Source of the DNA: Phascolarctobacterium sp.
GTDB taxonomy: Bacteria > Bacillota > Negativicutes > Acidaminococcales > Acidaminococcaceae
DNA length: 60,228 nt
Assembly: GCA_017623055.1 (NCBI GenBank)
Contig: JAGAPX010000014.1
Coordinates: 1-60,228 of the forward strand
Direction of reading: 5' to 3'
Numbering within the stretch: the stretch's first letter is position 1; every line of letters begins with the position of its first letter. Made by a program: the position numbers and the translations under genes. The notes below the pieces were generated by a model. It searched no databases. It saw only the letters and a list, made by a program, of their open reading frames with translations, and was not told the origin of the DNA. This document shows, one piece after another, positions 8,484 through 16,089 of this stretch.

Positions 8484-8561
8484 ATGACTACCTATGAAGC
8501 ACTGTCTTTAATGATAACCTTTGGTATTCTCGTTGCTACCATTATTTCAATTCGTAAGTAA
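8484..8561 (+). CDS. Small holin-like toxin peptide (type I toxin)
   Basis: This 25-residue peptide reads MTTYEALSLMITFGILVATI then ISIRK. It has a polar start, a single hydrophobic membrane helix and a basic end. MTTYEALSLMI is the hallmark opening of the putative holin-like toxin family of Firmicutes (Hol_Tox, related to the TxpA/Fst membrane toxins). The ATG is 5 bases after GGGGAGGTGA. It is embedded in a type I toxin-antitoxin layout: hairpin-covered ribosome site, nested inverted repeats and an antisense RNA promoter on the other strand. Expected action is membrane depolarisation in its own host cell when unpaired. Family recognition is firm; toxicity has not been shown for this copy. 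Confidence 0.82.
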   Translation: MTTYEALSLMITFGILVATIISIRK

Positions 8562-8574
8562 TTTGCTTATAAAA

Positions 8575-8670
8575 TGAAATAAGACCGTCCACAACGGTTG
8601 TGAACAGCCTTTCTTTCAAATACTAGACAATGAGGAGAGAGCTGACGCACCAAATATCAGGAATCTCCCT
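8575..8670 (-). ncRNA. Predicted antisense antitoxin RNA (RatA/SR4-like)
   Basis: A strong minus-strand promoter should start an RNA near 8670 that runs left toward the toxin gene. It reads a stem formed by CTGTTCACAA and TTGTGGACGG (8588-8607) and then a T-rich stretch, so it likely ends around 8575-8580. The RNA would be about 95 nt, covering the 3' untranslated part of the toxin mRNA but not its reading frame. That placement resembles the TxpA/RatA and BsrG/SR4 pairs of Bacillus. Existence and ends are predicted, not measured. Confidence 0.7.
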
Positions 8671-8676
8671 GCAGTT

Positions 8677-8704
8677 ATTATAACACATCAGCAGATTTTT
8701 ACAA
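8677..8704 (-). promoter_or_regulatory. Promoter of the antitoxin RNA
   Basis: Read on the minus strand, TTGTAA (8699-8704) and a perfect TATAAT (8677-8682) are separated by 16 bases. This is much stronger than anything visible for the toxin, as expected when antitoxin must exceed toxin. Confidence 0.8.
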
Positions 8705-8714
8705 GTATGGGTAG

Positions 8715-8744
8715 GCACTCTCGGATTTCTGAGAGTGCTTTTTT
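8715..8744 (+). terminator. Intrinsic terminator of the toxin transcript
   Basis: GCACTCTC and GAGAGTGC form an 8-bp perfect stem followed by six T residues. It lies beyond the antitoxin promoter, so a toxin mRNA of about 300 nt would contain the whole antisense target. Confidence 0.85.
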
Positions 8745-8787
8745 ATGTGCATTTTTTCCATTTTGCCACACTAAGGCACAGTAAATT

Positions 8788-8796
8788 TGTTATAAT
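8788..8796 (+). promoter_or_regulatory. Extended -10 promoter of deoC
   Basis: TGT followed by TATAAT (8791-8796) is an extended -10 element about 55 bases before the deoC start. The only -35-like hexamer (TTGCCA at 8763) is 22 bases away. Confidence 0.55.
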
Positions 8797-8851
8797 AAAC
8801 ACAATGGAAAAGTGTTTAATGTTTCTACATAGATGAATGGGAGGTTTAAAG

Positions 8852-9532
8852 ATGAGTATTGCAAAATATTTAGAGCATACCTTGTTAAAACCGGAAGCTA
8901 CTGTTACGGATATCATTAAGCTCTGTGCAGAAGCTAAAGAATATAATTTAGGTGGCGTGTGCGTTAACACCTGTTATGCTGGCTTGGCACATCAGCTTCT
9001 TAAAGGTACTGGCGTTAAGGTTGTTACCGTTGTTGGCTTCCCTTTGGGTGCAGATAGAAGCGAAGTAAAAGCCTTAGCTACTAAGCTAGCGCTGGAAGAA
9101 GACCACGTTGACGAAGTGGATATGGTTATGAATATTGGCGCTTTGAAAAGTGGTAACTTCGATGCTGTGGTTGATGACATTGCTGCTGTGGTAGAAGCGG
9201 CGAAGCCTTGTGCAGTAAAGGTTATCATTGAAACCTGCCTTCTGACCGATGAAGAAAAGGTTGTGGCTTGCGGACTTGTTGCTAAAGGTGGTGCTGCCTT
9301 TGTAAAAACCAGTACTGGTTTTAGTAAGGGTGGTGCAACTCTTGGCGACGTAGAAATTTTAGCGCGCGAAGCTAAACGTCTTGGTATTAGCGTGAAGGCT
9401 GCTGGCGGTATTCGTGATTACGAAACTGCTAAGGCAATGGTGGAAGCTGGCGCAGATAGAATTGGTACCAGTGCGGGCGTTGCCATTTGCCTTGACGAAG
9501 CAAAGGCTATGGGCGGAGGACTGCCCAAGTGA
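8852..9532 (+). CDS. deoC: Deoxyribose-phosphate aldolase
   Basis: It cleaves 2-deoxyribose 5-phosphate to glyceraldehyde 3-phosphate and acetaldehyde in deoxynucleoside catabolism. The 226-residue class I aldolase barrel has the Schiff-base lysine K152 in VKTSTGF, the proton-relay lysine K182 in VKAAGGIR, and D90 in the EVDMVMN strand. The ATG at 8852 follows GGGAGG by 7 bases; an in-frame ATG 15 bases earlier overlaps that site and is rejected. No other deo genes are near. It overlaps the next gene by four bases (GTGA), so it is translationally coupled to a metallo-beta-lactamase-fold protein, which says nothing about nucleoside use. Confidence 0.96.
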   Translation: MSIAKYLEHTLLKPEATVTDIIKLCAEAKEYNLGGVCVNTCYAGLAHQLLKGTGVKVVTVVGFPLGADRSEVKALATKLALEEDHVDEVDMVMNIGALKSGNFDAVVDDIAAVVEAAKPCAVKVIIETCLLTDEEKVVACGLVAKGGAAFVKTSTGFSKGGATLGDVEILAREAKRLGISVKAAGGIRDYETAKAMVEAGADRIGTSAGVAICLDEAKAMGGGLPK

Positions 9533-10305
9533 GTGCGTTTAAGGTGACGATGCTGGCAAGTGGTAGTAAGGGCAACAGCGCTCTTATTAGCACTGGCAAG
9601 CAAAATTTTTTAATAGATATGGGTATTAGCTGCAGGATGCTTACCTCTCGATTGGGTGAGGTTGGTTTGTGCGTTGAGGATTTGGATGCTATCTTCCTTA
9701 CCCACGAGCACACTGACCACGTAAAAGGCTTGGGTACTTTTACTAAGAAGTATGCTGTGCCTATTTATAGTAGTGAGCTTACCTGGCGTGCCATTTTGAT
9801 TAAAGACCCTAAGATTGAACGTCGTAATTGTCGTATTATTGGTGGCGCGCTCCGTTGTGGCGAGGTAGAGGTTAATAGCTTCGAGATTCCCCATGATGCA
9901 GTTGACCCTCACGGTTACGTGTTAAAATGTAACGGTAGCAAGTGCGCCTATATTACGGATACTGGTTTTGTCACGGAAGCAGTGCGCCAAGCTGCGGAGG
10001 ATGCGGATACTTTGATTTTAGAGGCGAACCACGATGTGGAGATGCTTAAGAATGGAATTTACCCTCCTCATTTGAAACAGCGTATTTTGAGTACTCGTGG
10101 TCATCTCTCTAACGAAAGTGCTGGGTATCTGCTGGCGAATTTGCCACGCATTCCGGAGAATATTATTTTGGCGCATTTGAGTCAAGAAAATAATCTGCCC
10201 CGATTAGCATTAGATACAGTGCGTAATATTTTAAGTGAAGCATCTCTTTTCAACGATGCACGTATCTTTGTGGCGGCGCAGGATAAAATAGTTAAAGATT
10301 ATTAA
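9529..10305 (+). CDS. walJ: Metallo-beta-lactamase-fold hydrolase, YycJ/WalJ family
   Basis: This 258-residue hydrolase opens with the family signature MLASGSKGNSALI and carries the metal-binding THEHTDH motif (H59, H61, D63, H64); later ligands are in the PHDAVDPHGY and EANHD segments. In Bacilli, YycJ/WalJ lies with the WalKR cell-wall regulators and has been linked to double-strand DNA processing. No walK or walR is present here, but an HtrA protease and rlmH follow. That reproduces the tail of the Bacillus wal operon (walJ-htrA-rlmH), which strengthens the call. It starts with GTG inside the deoC stop. Confidence 0.88.
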   Translation: MSAFKVTMLASGSKGNSALISTGKQNFLIDMGISCRMLTSRLGEVGLCVEDLDAIFLTHEHTDHVKGLGTFTKKYAVPIYSSELTWRAILIKDPKIERRNCRIIGGALRCGEVEVNSFEIPHDAVDPHGYVLKCNGSKCAYITDTGFVTEAVRQAAEDADTLILEANHDVEMLKNGIYPPHLKQRILSTRGHLSNESAGYLLANLPRIPENIILAHLSQENNLPRLALDTVRNILSEASLFNDARIFVAAQDKIVKDY

Positions 10306-10322
10306 AGCGAGGAGTGATATAA

Positions 10323-11420
10323 ATGAACAAAAGCTTTTTGAAAAAGGGTTTACATATTTTTATGTGCGGTTTGCTGGGAGCAGCAGTGCTTATTGCTGCT
10401 GGTTGCGGAGATAACAAGACTACAGCAGCGCCTGTGAAAGATAAACCTGCAGCTGTGGAACAGCAAATTAGTAGTGCCCGCAATACCCCTATTGTGGCAG
10501 CTGCCAAGAAGGTTGGCCCTGCTGTCGTAGGTATTACCAACAAAGCTTACGTGCGTGATTTCTTTAATCGCGTAAAATTTGTAGAGCGTGGCACTGGTAG
10601 CGGTGTAATCTATGATGCTAAGAATGGTTTGATTGCAACTAACCACCACGTTGTTGAAGGTGCTACTGAAATCATTGTAGCCCTTACTGACGGGCGTACC
10701 GTTAAAGGCAAGGTGCTGGGCGAAGATGCGGCAACTGACCTTGCCGTTGTGCAAGTTGACGAAAAGAATTTACCCGTTGCTACCTTTGGTGACAGCGATA
10801 CCCTGCAAGTAGGCGAGCCTGCTATTGCCATCGGTAACCCGCTGGGCTTGGAGTTCCGTGGTAGCGTTACTGCAGGCGTAATCAGTGCTTTAAACCGTAG
10901 CATTGAACTGGGCGAGCGCAAGTTTAACCTGCTCCAAACGGATGCAGCTATTAACCCCGGTAACAGTGGCGGCGCCTTGGTAAATGCGGACGGCGAAGTA
11001 ATTGGTATTAACAGTGCCAAGATTGCGGTGAGTGGTGTTGAAGGCATCGGTTTTGCCATCCCCATTAATACTGCGAAGCCTATCTTAGACCAACTTGCTG
11101 ATAAGGGTCGCGTGGCTAGACCTTACTTAGGTGCTTCTTTGATTGATAAAGAGGTTGCTGACCGCTTCGGTTTTGATTTAGATTTGCATGGCGGTGTATT
11201 CATTGCTAAGGTTGTTAAGGACAGCCCTGCATCTAAGGCTGGTATTAGCTCCGGTGACGTAATCTTAGAATTTAATGGCGAAAAGGTTAGCACTATTAAA
11301 GGCTTGCGCGAATTGATTGCTAAGTGCGCAGTAGGTGACAAGGTTAAGGTTGTCATTATGCGTAGCGGTAGCGAAATTACTAAGACCGTAACCTTGCAGG
11401 AAGTGCCGAAAGGATATTGA
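10323..11420 (+). CDS. htrA: HtrA/DegP-type serine protease, lipoprotein form
   Basis: This is an envelope quality-control protease of 365 residues. The trypsin-like catalytic triad is complete: H109 in TNHHV, D139 in ATDLAVV, S215 in NPGNSGGAL. One PDZ domain (about 265-360) follows. Unlike usual HtrA proteins, which have a membrane helix or a cleaved signal, this one has a lipoprotein signal with lipobox IAAGC (C28) and a low-complexity linker. It would be lipid-anchored in the inner or outer membrane. It lies 17 bases after walJ and 1 base before rlmH. Confidence 0.94.
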   Translation: MNKSFLKKGLHIFMCGLLGAAVLIAAGCGDNKTTAAPVKDKPAAVEQQISSARNTPIVAAAKKVGPAVVGITNKAYVRDFFNRVKFVERGTGSGVIYDAKNGLIATNHHVVEGATEIIVALTDGRTVKGKVLGEDAATDLAVVQVDEKNLPVATFGDSDTLQVGEPAIAIGNPLGLEFRGSVTAGVISALNRSIELGERKFNLLQTDAAINPGNSGGALVNADGEVIGINSAKIAVSGVEGIGFAIPINTAKPILDQLADKGRVARPYLGASLIDKEVADRFGFDLDLHGGVFIAKVVKDSPASKAGISSGDVILEFNGEKVSTIKGLRELIAKCAVGDKVKVVIMRSGSEITKTVTLQEVPKGY

Positions 11421-11421
11421 T

Positions 11422-11901
11422 GTGAAGATAACCATTGCGTGTGTAGGAAAAATTAAAGAAAAGTATTTAACTGCGGGCATTGAGGAGTTTACCAAAAGGC
11501 TCACTCCCTTTTGCAAGCTGGAGACCGTAGCCATTAACGAAGAGAAGATGCCGGATAACCCTGCCCCTGCAGAAAAGGAACAGGTGCTGACAAAGGAGAC
11601 CAATCGACTTTTGGCAATCATTCCGGAAAACTCATATGTTATTTTGCTGGACGTTATTGGTAAGCAGCTTTCTTCTCCTGAACTGGCGAGCAAGATAGAT
11701 AGCCTTGCCCTTAGTGGACACAGCCATATAACTTTCGTGATTGGCGGTGCCTTTGGTTATACTGATGCCCTGCGTAAGCGCGCAGATTTTGCCCTAAGCT
11801 TTTCTAAAATGACCTTTACCCACCAGATGATTAGGTTGCTTTTGATTGAGCAGATTTATAGGGCGTTTAAGATTAGTCGTGGTGAAAAGTATCATTGGTA
11901 G
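11422..11901 (+). CDS. rlmH: 23S rRNA (pseudouridine-1915-N3) methyltransferase
   Basis: This SPOUT-class enzyme methylates pseudouridine 1915 in helix 69 of 23S rRNA. The 159-residue length and the family motifs KIKEKYL near the start, FVIGGAFGYTD (knot loop) and the terminal RGEKYHW are all present; the C-terminal residues are part of the active site. It starts with GTG one base after the htrA stop, preceded by AAAGGA inside htrA. The walJ-htrA-rlmH order is conserved in many Firmicutes. Confidence 0.96.
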   Translation: MKITIACVGKIKEKYLTAGIEEFTKRLTPFCKLETVAINEEKMPDNPAPAEKEQVLTKETNRLLAIIPENSYVILLDVIGKQLSSPELASKIDSLALSGHSHITFVIGGAFGYTDALRKRADFALSFSKMTFTHQMIRLLLIEQIYRAFKISRGEKYHW

Positions 11902-11912
11902 GAGGTGTACTG

Positions 11913-12452
11913 ATGAAAAAGATATTAGTATTTTTATGTAGCTTACTGCTCGTAATGAGCGTTATCGTAGGCTGTGGCGGGGACAAGAAGGAAGCAAAGA
12001 CTTCTGCTCCTGCTAAGGTTACTGCGCAGGTTGAAACTAAGGCGCAGGCAAACCAAAGTACCAAGAAGGTTGCTGCCCAAGATAATTATAAGGCGAACAG
12101 CCAGAAATTTAGCATTAGCGAAAGCGGTGCTTACACTGATAAGGTGCGTGTGGCTGCCTACATCAACCAATTTGCCAAGCTTCCCCACAACTACATTACC
12201 AAGGGCGAGGCTAAGAAGCTTGGCTGGCAAACTAAGGGCACTCTTGATAAAGTTGCACCGGGTAAGTCTATTGGCGGCGATAAATTTGGTAACTACGAAA
12301 AGATTTTGCCGGTTAAAAAAGGTCGCGTGTATCGCGAGTGCGATATTGATTACAAAAAAGGTAATCGTAACGCCAAGCGCATAGTCTATTCCAATGATGG
12401 TCTAATCTATTATACAGGTGACCATTATAAAACCTTTACCAAGTTGTATTAG
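11913..12452 (+). CDS. Barnase-type ribonuclease with lipoprotein signal
   Basis: This is a secreted guanyl-preferring RNase of the barnase (N1/T1) family. The C-terminal 100 residues match barnase closely, with segments such as KLPHNYITKGEA and APGKSIGGD. All catalytic positions are kept: K97, general base E142, R152, R156 and general acid H171 (barnase K27, E73, R83, R87, H102). The N terminus is a lipoprotein signal with lipobox VIVGC (C21), then an Ala/Lys/Thr-rich linker of about 45 residues. Classic barnase is freely secreted, so this copy would be tethered. The ATG at 11913 is preceded by AGGAGGTG. A barstar-like inhibitor follows 9 bases downstream. Confidence 0.93.
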   Translation: MKKILVFLCSLLLVMSVIVGCGGDKKEAKTSAPAKVTAQVETKAQANQSTKKVAAQDNYKANSQKFSISESGAYTDKVRVAAYINQFAKLPHNYITKGEAKKLGWQTKGTLDKVAPGKSIGGDKFGNYEKILPVKKGRVYRECDIDYKKGNRNAKRIVYSNDGLIYYTGDHYKTFTKLY

Positions 12453-12461
12453 GAGGAGCTT

Positions 12462-12731
12462 ATGCGTACTATTAAATTGGATTTGAATAAGATGACCAGC
12501 TTGCCGGCACTTCACAATTATCTGCACAAGGCATTGGAGCTTCCGGAATACTACGGTATGAACTTGGATGCTTTGCACGATTGTTTGACAGAGCTTGCCG
12601 TTCCGACGGAGCTTGTTATTTCTGCACAAGTTAAGGACGAAAAATATTTAGGCTGGTATGGTGCGCAGCTGCTTGAAGTTTTGCAGGACGCTGCGGAAGA
12701 AAACGAAGCCTTACAAGTGAAAATCCTTTAA
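12462..12731 (+). CDS. Barstar-family ribonuclease inhibitor
   Basis: This 89-residue cytoplasmic inhibitor would protect the cell from the barnase encoded just upstream. The inhibitory loop-helix LPEYYGMNLDALHDCLTEL (residues 27-45) aligns directly with barstar, keeping the tyrosines and the two key acids D36 and D40 (barstar D35, D39) that plug the RNase active site. The tryptophan before the second acid is replaced by histidine (H39), which may tune the interface to this partner. Its ribosome site AGGAGG lies in the 9-base gap, so toxin and inhibitor are made from one message. Confidence 0.93.
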   Translation: MRTIKLDLNKMTSLPALHNYLHKALELPEYYGMNLDALHDCLTELAVPTELVISAQVKDEKYLGWYGAQLLEVLQDAAEENEALQVKIL

Positions 12732-12737
12732 AACTTT

Positions 12738-12794
12738 AGCCTACTTTTTTCTTGTGGTATAATAAAAACATTACAAGAAGAAAGTAGGCTTTTT
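12738..12794 (+). promoter_or_regulatory. Promoter inside a terminator-like hairpin, before the ABC-F gene
   Basis: An 18-base inverted repeat with one mismatch (12738-12755 and 12773-12790) is followed directly by five T residues and then the ATG. As RNA from upstream it is a strong intrinsic terminator for the barnase-barstar message. Its loop holds an extended -10 element (TGG-TATAAT, -10 at 12758-12763) with TTTAGC 17 bases upstream as a weak -35. A transcript started there begins near 12770 and contains only the right arm, leaving a leader of about 25 bases without a clear GGAGG. Confidence 0.75.
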
Positions 12795-14678
12795 ATGATT
12801 TTAAGTGCTGAAAACTTGTCCTTCAGTTATGGGGACAGAGTTCTGTTTAAAAATATAAACTTCAATGTGGAAGAAGGGGACAAGGTTGGCGTTATCGGTG
12901 TCAATGGCACTGGTAAGAGTACCTTTTTGAAGATGATTGCCAATCGTGATGATGGGGGTGGAAAGCTGACCATTCCCGGCACTGTTGTAATGGAGTACTT
13001 GCCCCAAGACCCTCCCTTTGAACCGCAGGCTACAGTTTTGGAGCAAATCTTTAAAGGCGATTCTCCTTTGATGGTTTTATTGCGTCGCTACGAAACGGCG
13101 GTGGAGGAGGCAGTTGCTCATCCTGATGACGTTAAGCTGCAAAAGAATTTGTTAGACCTGCAGCAAGAAATGGATAACAAGTACGCTTGGCAATTAGAGA
13201 GTGAGGCGAAGGCTGTCCTTAATCAATTGGGTATTACCAATTTAGGCCAGAAGATGGAAGAATTAAGTGGCGGTCAACGTAAACGTGTTGCCCTCGCCGG
13301 TGTATTAGTACGCCCTTCTGATTTACTTATCTTGGACGAACCTACCAACCATATGGATAACAGCACCGTTGCTTGGCTGGAGCAACAGCTTTTAAAACGC
13401 AAGGGTGCCCTTTTGATGGTTACCCATGACCGTTATTTCTTCGATAGAGTCGTGAACCGCACTTTAGAAATAGACAACGGTCAAGGTTATTTGTATGTTG
13501 GTAACTACAGCTTGTTCTTGGAAAAACGTGAGGAGCGTCGCATTGCGGAGGCTTCTGCTGCCCAAAAGTTACGTAATATTTATCGTCGCGAGCTGGCGTG
13601 GATTAGCCGTGGTGCAGAAGCACGTCGCACCAAGAAGAAGGATCGTGTGGAACGCTTCGCCCAAATTAAGGCAGAGGTTGAAAACGTACAGGTGGAAGCT
13701 AATTTGGAGATGTCTTCCGTTAGCAGTCGCTTGGGTAAAACTACCATCGAGCTGAATAATATTGGTATGGTCTACGATGGTGTGGACTACATTAAAGATT
13801 TTAGTTATATTCTTTTGCGTAACGATAGAGTTGGCATTGTTGGACCTAACGGTGCGGGTAAGTCTACGCTTATGGATATTATCGCAGGTAAGTTGCAACC
13901 CACTAGTGGTAGTATGACTGTGGGGCAGACTGTAAAAATTGGTTATTTCTCCCAACACAGCGAGTTCCCCAATACTAATCAAAAGGTTTTAGAATATATC
14001 AAGGAAGTTAATAATTACATTGACACTGCTGATGGTATGCGCATTAGTGCAGCGCAAATGCTGGAACGTTTCTTGTTCCCTCCAGATTTGCAATGGGTAC
14101 CTGTGAATAAATTAAGTGGTGGCGAGCAAAGACGTCTTTATTTATTGCGTGTGTTGATGTCTGCGCCCAACGTACTCATTTTGGACGAACCTACCAATGA
14201 TTTAGATATTCCTACTCTTTCCGTACTGGAAGATTATCTGGACAGTTTTGCAGGCGCAGTTATTGCTGTTTCTCACGATAGGTATTTCTTAGATAGATTT
14301 GCCAATAAAATTTTCGCATTGCAAGCTGGCGGAACACTGCGCCAATACAATGGTGGTTACAGCGATTATGAAGCAGTGATGTTGGAAGAGCAGGCTACTG
14401 CCATCAAGGCTAATAAGTCTGTGGTGAAGGAAGAACCTAAGACTACCAATAAAAAGAAGATGACTTACAGCGAGCGCTTGGAATTGCAAAACATTGACCA
14501 AGAAATTGCTCGCACGGAAGCTGAAATAAAAATGCTAGGGCTGGAGATTAACAGCTGTGGCAGTGACTTTGTAAAATTAAATGAACTGACTAAGAAACAA
14601 GAGGAAGCTCAGACAAGATTGGACGCCTTGGTAGATAGATGGGCGTACTTATCAGAGCTGGCAGAGCAGGAAGATTAA
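12795..14678 (+). CDS. ABC-F family ATPase, Uup-like
   Basis: This soluble twin-ATPase acts on ribosomes or nucleic acids rather than in transport. Two nucleotide-binding domains carry Walker A GVNGTGKST (residues 35-43) and GPNGAGKST (about 351-359), signatures LSGGQRKRVAL and LSGGEQRRLYL, and Walker B LLILDEPTNHMD and VLILDEPTNDLD. A charged linker (about 240-320) joins them. A basic region and C-terminal coiled coil (about 545-627) give the Uup subgroup, whose members bind branched DNA and stalled ribosomes. The 627-residue length fits. Start is the ATG directly after the hairpin. A MATE pump follows after 15 bases. Confidence 0.9.
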   Translation: MILSAENLSFSYGDRVLFKNINFNVEEGDKVGVIGVNGTGKSTFLKMIANRDDGGGKLTIPGTVVMEYLPQDPPFEPQATVLEQIFKGDSPLMVLLRRYETAVEEAVAHPDDVKLQKNLLDLQQEMDNKYAWQLESEAKAVLNQLGITNLGQKMEELSGGQRKRVALAGVLVRPSDLLILDEPTNHMDNSTVAWLEQQLLKRKGALLMVTHDRYFFDRVVNRTLEIDNGQGYLYVGNYSLFLEKREERRIAEASAAQKLRNIYRRELAWISRGAEARRTKKKDRVERFAQIKAEVENVQVEANLEMSSVSSRLGKTTIELNNIGMVYDGVDYIKDFSYILLRNDRVGIVGPNGAGKSTLMDIIAGKLQPTSGSMTVGQTVKIGYFSQHSEFPNTNQKVLEYIKEVNNYIDTADGMRISAAQMLERFLFPPDLQWVPVNKLSGGEQRRLYLLRVLMSAPNVLILDEPTNDLDIPTLSVLEDYLDSFAGAVIAVSHDRYFLDRFANKIFALQAGGTLRQYNGGYSDYEAVMLEEQATAIKANKSVVKEEPKTTNKKKMTYSERLELQNIDQEIARTEAEIKMLGLEINSCGSDFVKLNELTKKQEEAQTRLDALVDRWAYLSELAEQED

Positions 14679-14693
14679 ACTAGGAAGATTGCA

Positions 14694-16061
14694 ATGTTGA
14701 AGCTGTTTCAAAAAGAGCAACGTGATAAAATTACGAGATTGTTAAGCGTGATGCTACCCATTATCGGTACACAGGTGGCGATTATTGGTATGTACTTTTT
14801 TGATGCTAGTATGTCAGGGCAGGCAGGGGACGTTGATTTGGCAGGGGCTGCCATTGGTGGTAACCTGTGGATGCCTATTCAAACTGGCTTCAACGGTGTA
14901 CTCTTTGCCGGTATGCCCTTGGTGGCTCATCTTTTGGGTGCAGGGGAAAAGGATAAGATTAAGGTTGTTATCCGTCATGGCTTGTTGCTTGGCGCAATCT
15001 TTTCCTTGTTGGTAATTTTAGGTGGACTGTTTGCTGTGCCCCTCGTTTTAGACCATATGGGTTTAGAGCCTGAGGTTGAGTACGTGGCAATAAGATATTT
15101 GTGGGGCGTTGCCTTGGGAATTTTGCCTTTCTTCCTCGTAACACCTTTACGTTGTTTGGTAGATACTTTAGGCTACACCCAGCTGAGCATGAAAATTTAT
15201 ATGCTTGCCTTACCAATTAACGCACTCTTAAATTACGTTTTGATTTTTGGTAAGCTTGGATTGCCACGCTTAGGTGGTATTGGCGCTGGCTTAGCAACAG
15301 GGCTGACCTTTTGGATTTTACTGGCAATGTTTGTGACTGCCATTACAAGGTTACCTAATTTTGAACAGTACCATATCTTCGCCAAGGTTAAGACGGCAAA
15401 AGAAGTGTTCAAGGAATATTTGAAGATAGGTGTGCCCATGGGCGTATCTATTTTTATGGAGACCAGTATCTTTGGCGTGGTGGCACTTTTCGTAGCTAAG
15501 TTTGGTACGGAAGTTATTGCTGCTCACCAAGCGGCGCTGAACTTTTCTTCCGTGGTGTATATGATTCCTTTGAGCTTTTCCATGGCTTTGACCATCGTCA
15601 TTGGCGTAGAAGCAGGAGCCAAGCGTTTTGAGATGGCGAAGGACTATATCATCATTGGTTTGCAGATGAGTCTTTTGTGTACCTGCTGTTACGTTACTTT
15701 GGAATACTTACTGCGAGAACAGGTAGCGCTTATTTACAGCAGTAACCCTCAGGTTGTAGATATCACCGTGCATTTTATAATGTATGCGATTTTGTGGGAG
15801 TTCTCTGACGCGGTGGCGGCGCCTATCCAAGGAATATTGCGTGGTTACAAGGACGTGAATGCAACCTTTTGGGCAGGCGTTTTTGCTTATTGGGGAGTTG
15901 CCCTACCTTTGGGCTTGTACCTTGATTACATTTGTGGTTATGGTCCTGATTCGTACTGGATAAGTTTAATCTTAGGTGTTACTGCCTGCGCGGTGGCACT
16001 TAGCTTACGTTTGTTGTGGGTACAACGTAAAATTAAAGAAGGCAAATTTATAATCGAGTAA
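14694..16061 (+). CDS. MATE family multidrug/sodium antiporter
   Basis: This is an inner-membrane exporter of 455 residues with about twelve hydrophobic helices in two related halves. The N-terminal half shows MATE features (MLPIIGTQVAIIGMYFFDAS, then MPIQTGFNGVLFAGMPLVAHLLGAG) and the C-terminal half has the matching AAHQAALNFSSVVYMIPLSFS stretch. It lies 15 bases after the ABC-F gene. Substrate cannot be predicted; cationic drugs or metabolites are usual. Confidence 0.92.
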   Translation: MLKLFQKEQRDKITRLLSVMLPIIGTQVAIIGMYFFDASMSGQAGDVDLAGAAIGGNLWMPIQTGFNGVLFAGMPLVAHLLGAGEKDKIKVVIRHGLLLGAIFSLLVILGGLFAVPLVLDHMGLEPEVEYVAIRYLWGVALGILPFFLVTPLRCLVDTLGYTQLSMKIYMLALPINALLNYVLIFGKLGLPRLGGIGAGLATGLTFWILLAMFVTAITRLPNFEQYHIFAKVKTAKEVFKEYLKIGVPMGVSIFMETSIFGVVALFVAKFGTEVIAAHQAALNFSSVVYMIPLSFSMALTIVIGVEAGAKRFEMAKDYIIIGLQMSLLCTCCYVTLEYLLREQVALIYSSNPQVVDITVHFIMYAILWEFSDAVAAPIQGILRGYKDVNATFWAGVFAYWGVALPLGLYLDYICGYGPDSYWISLILGVTACAVALSLRLLWVQRKIKEGKFIIE

Positions 16062-16089
16062 TTTTAATTAACGTGGGAAGAGGTGGAGT

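Larger units (their letters stand above)
8440..8667. repeat. Inverted repeats joining the 5' and 3' parts of the toxin mRNA
   Basis: GAGATTCCTGATA at 8440-8452 has an exact 13-base reverse complement at 8655-8667. CTCCTCAT at 8461-8468, next to the toxin ribosome site, has an exact reverse complement at 8630-8637. The two pairs are nested, so a full-length toxin transcript could fold its leader onto its 3' region. Such long-range folding is known for Bacillus type I toxin mRNAs (BsrG class). Seen directly; the folding itself is inferred. Confidence 0.8.

Noticed and set aside
8440-8667. Direct-repeat Fst/par-type antitoxin arrangement
   Set aside because: The repeats are inverted on the DNA, not direct, so they cannot give complementary tails as in pAD1 par. 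They fit a BsrG/TxpA-like 3'-overlap system with 5'-3' mRNA folding instead.
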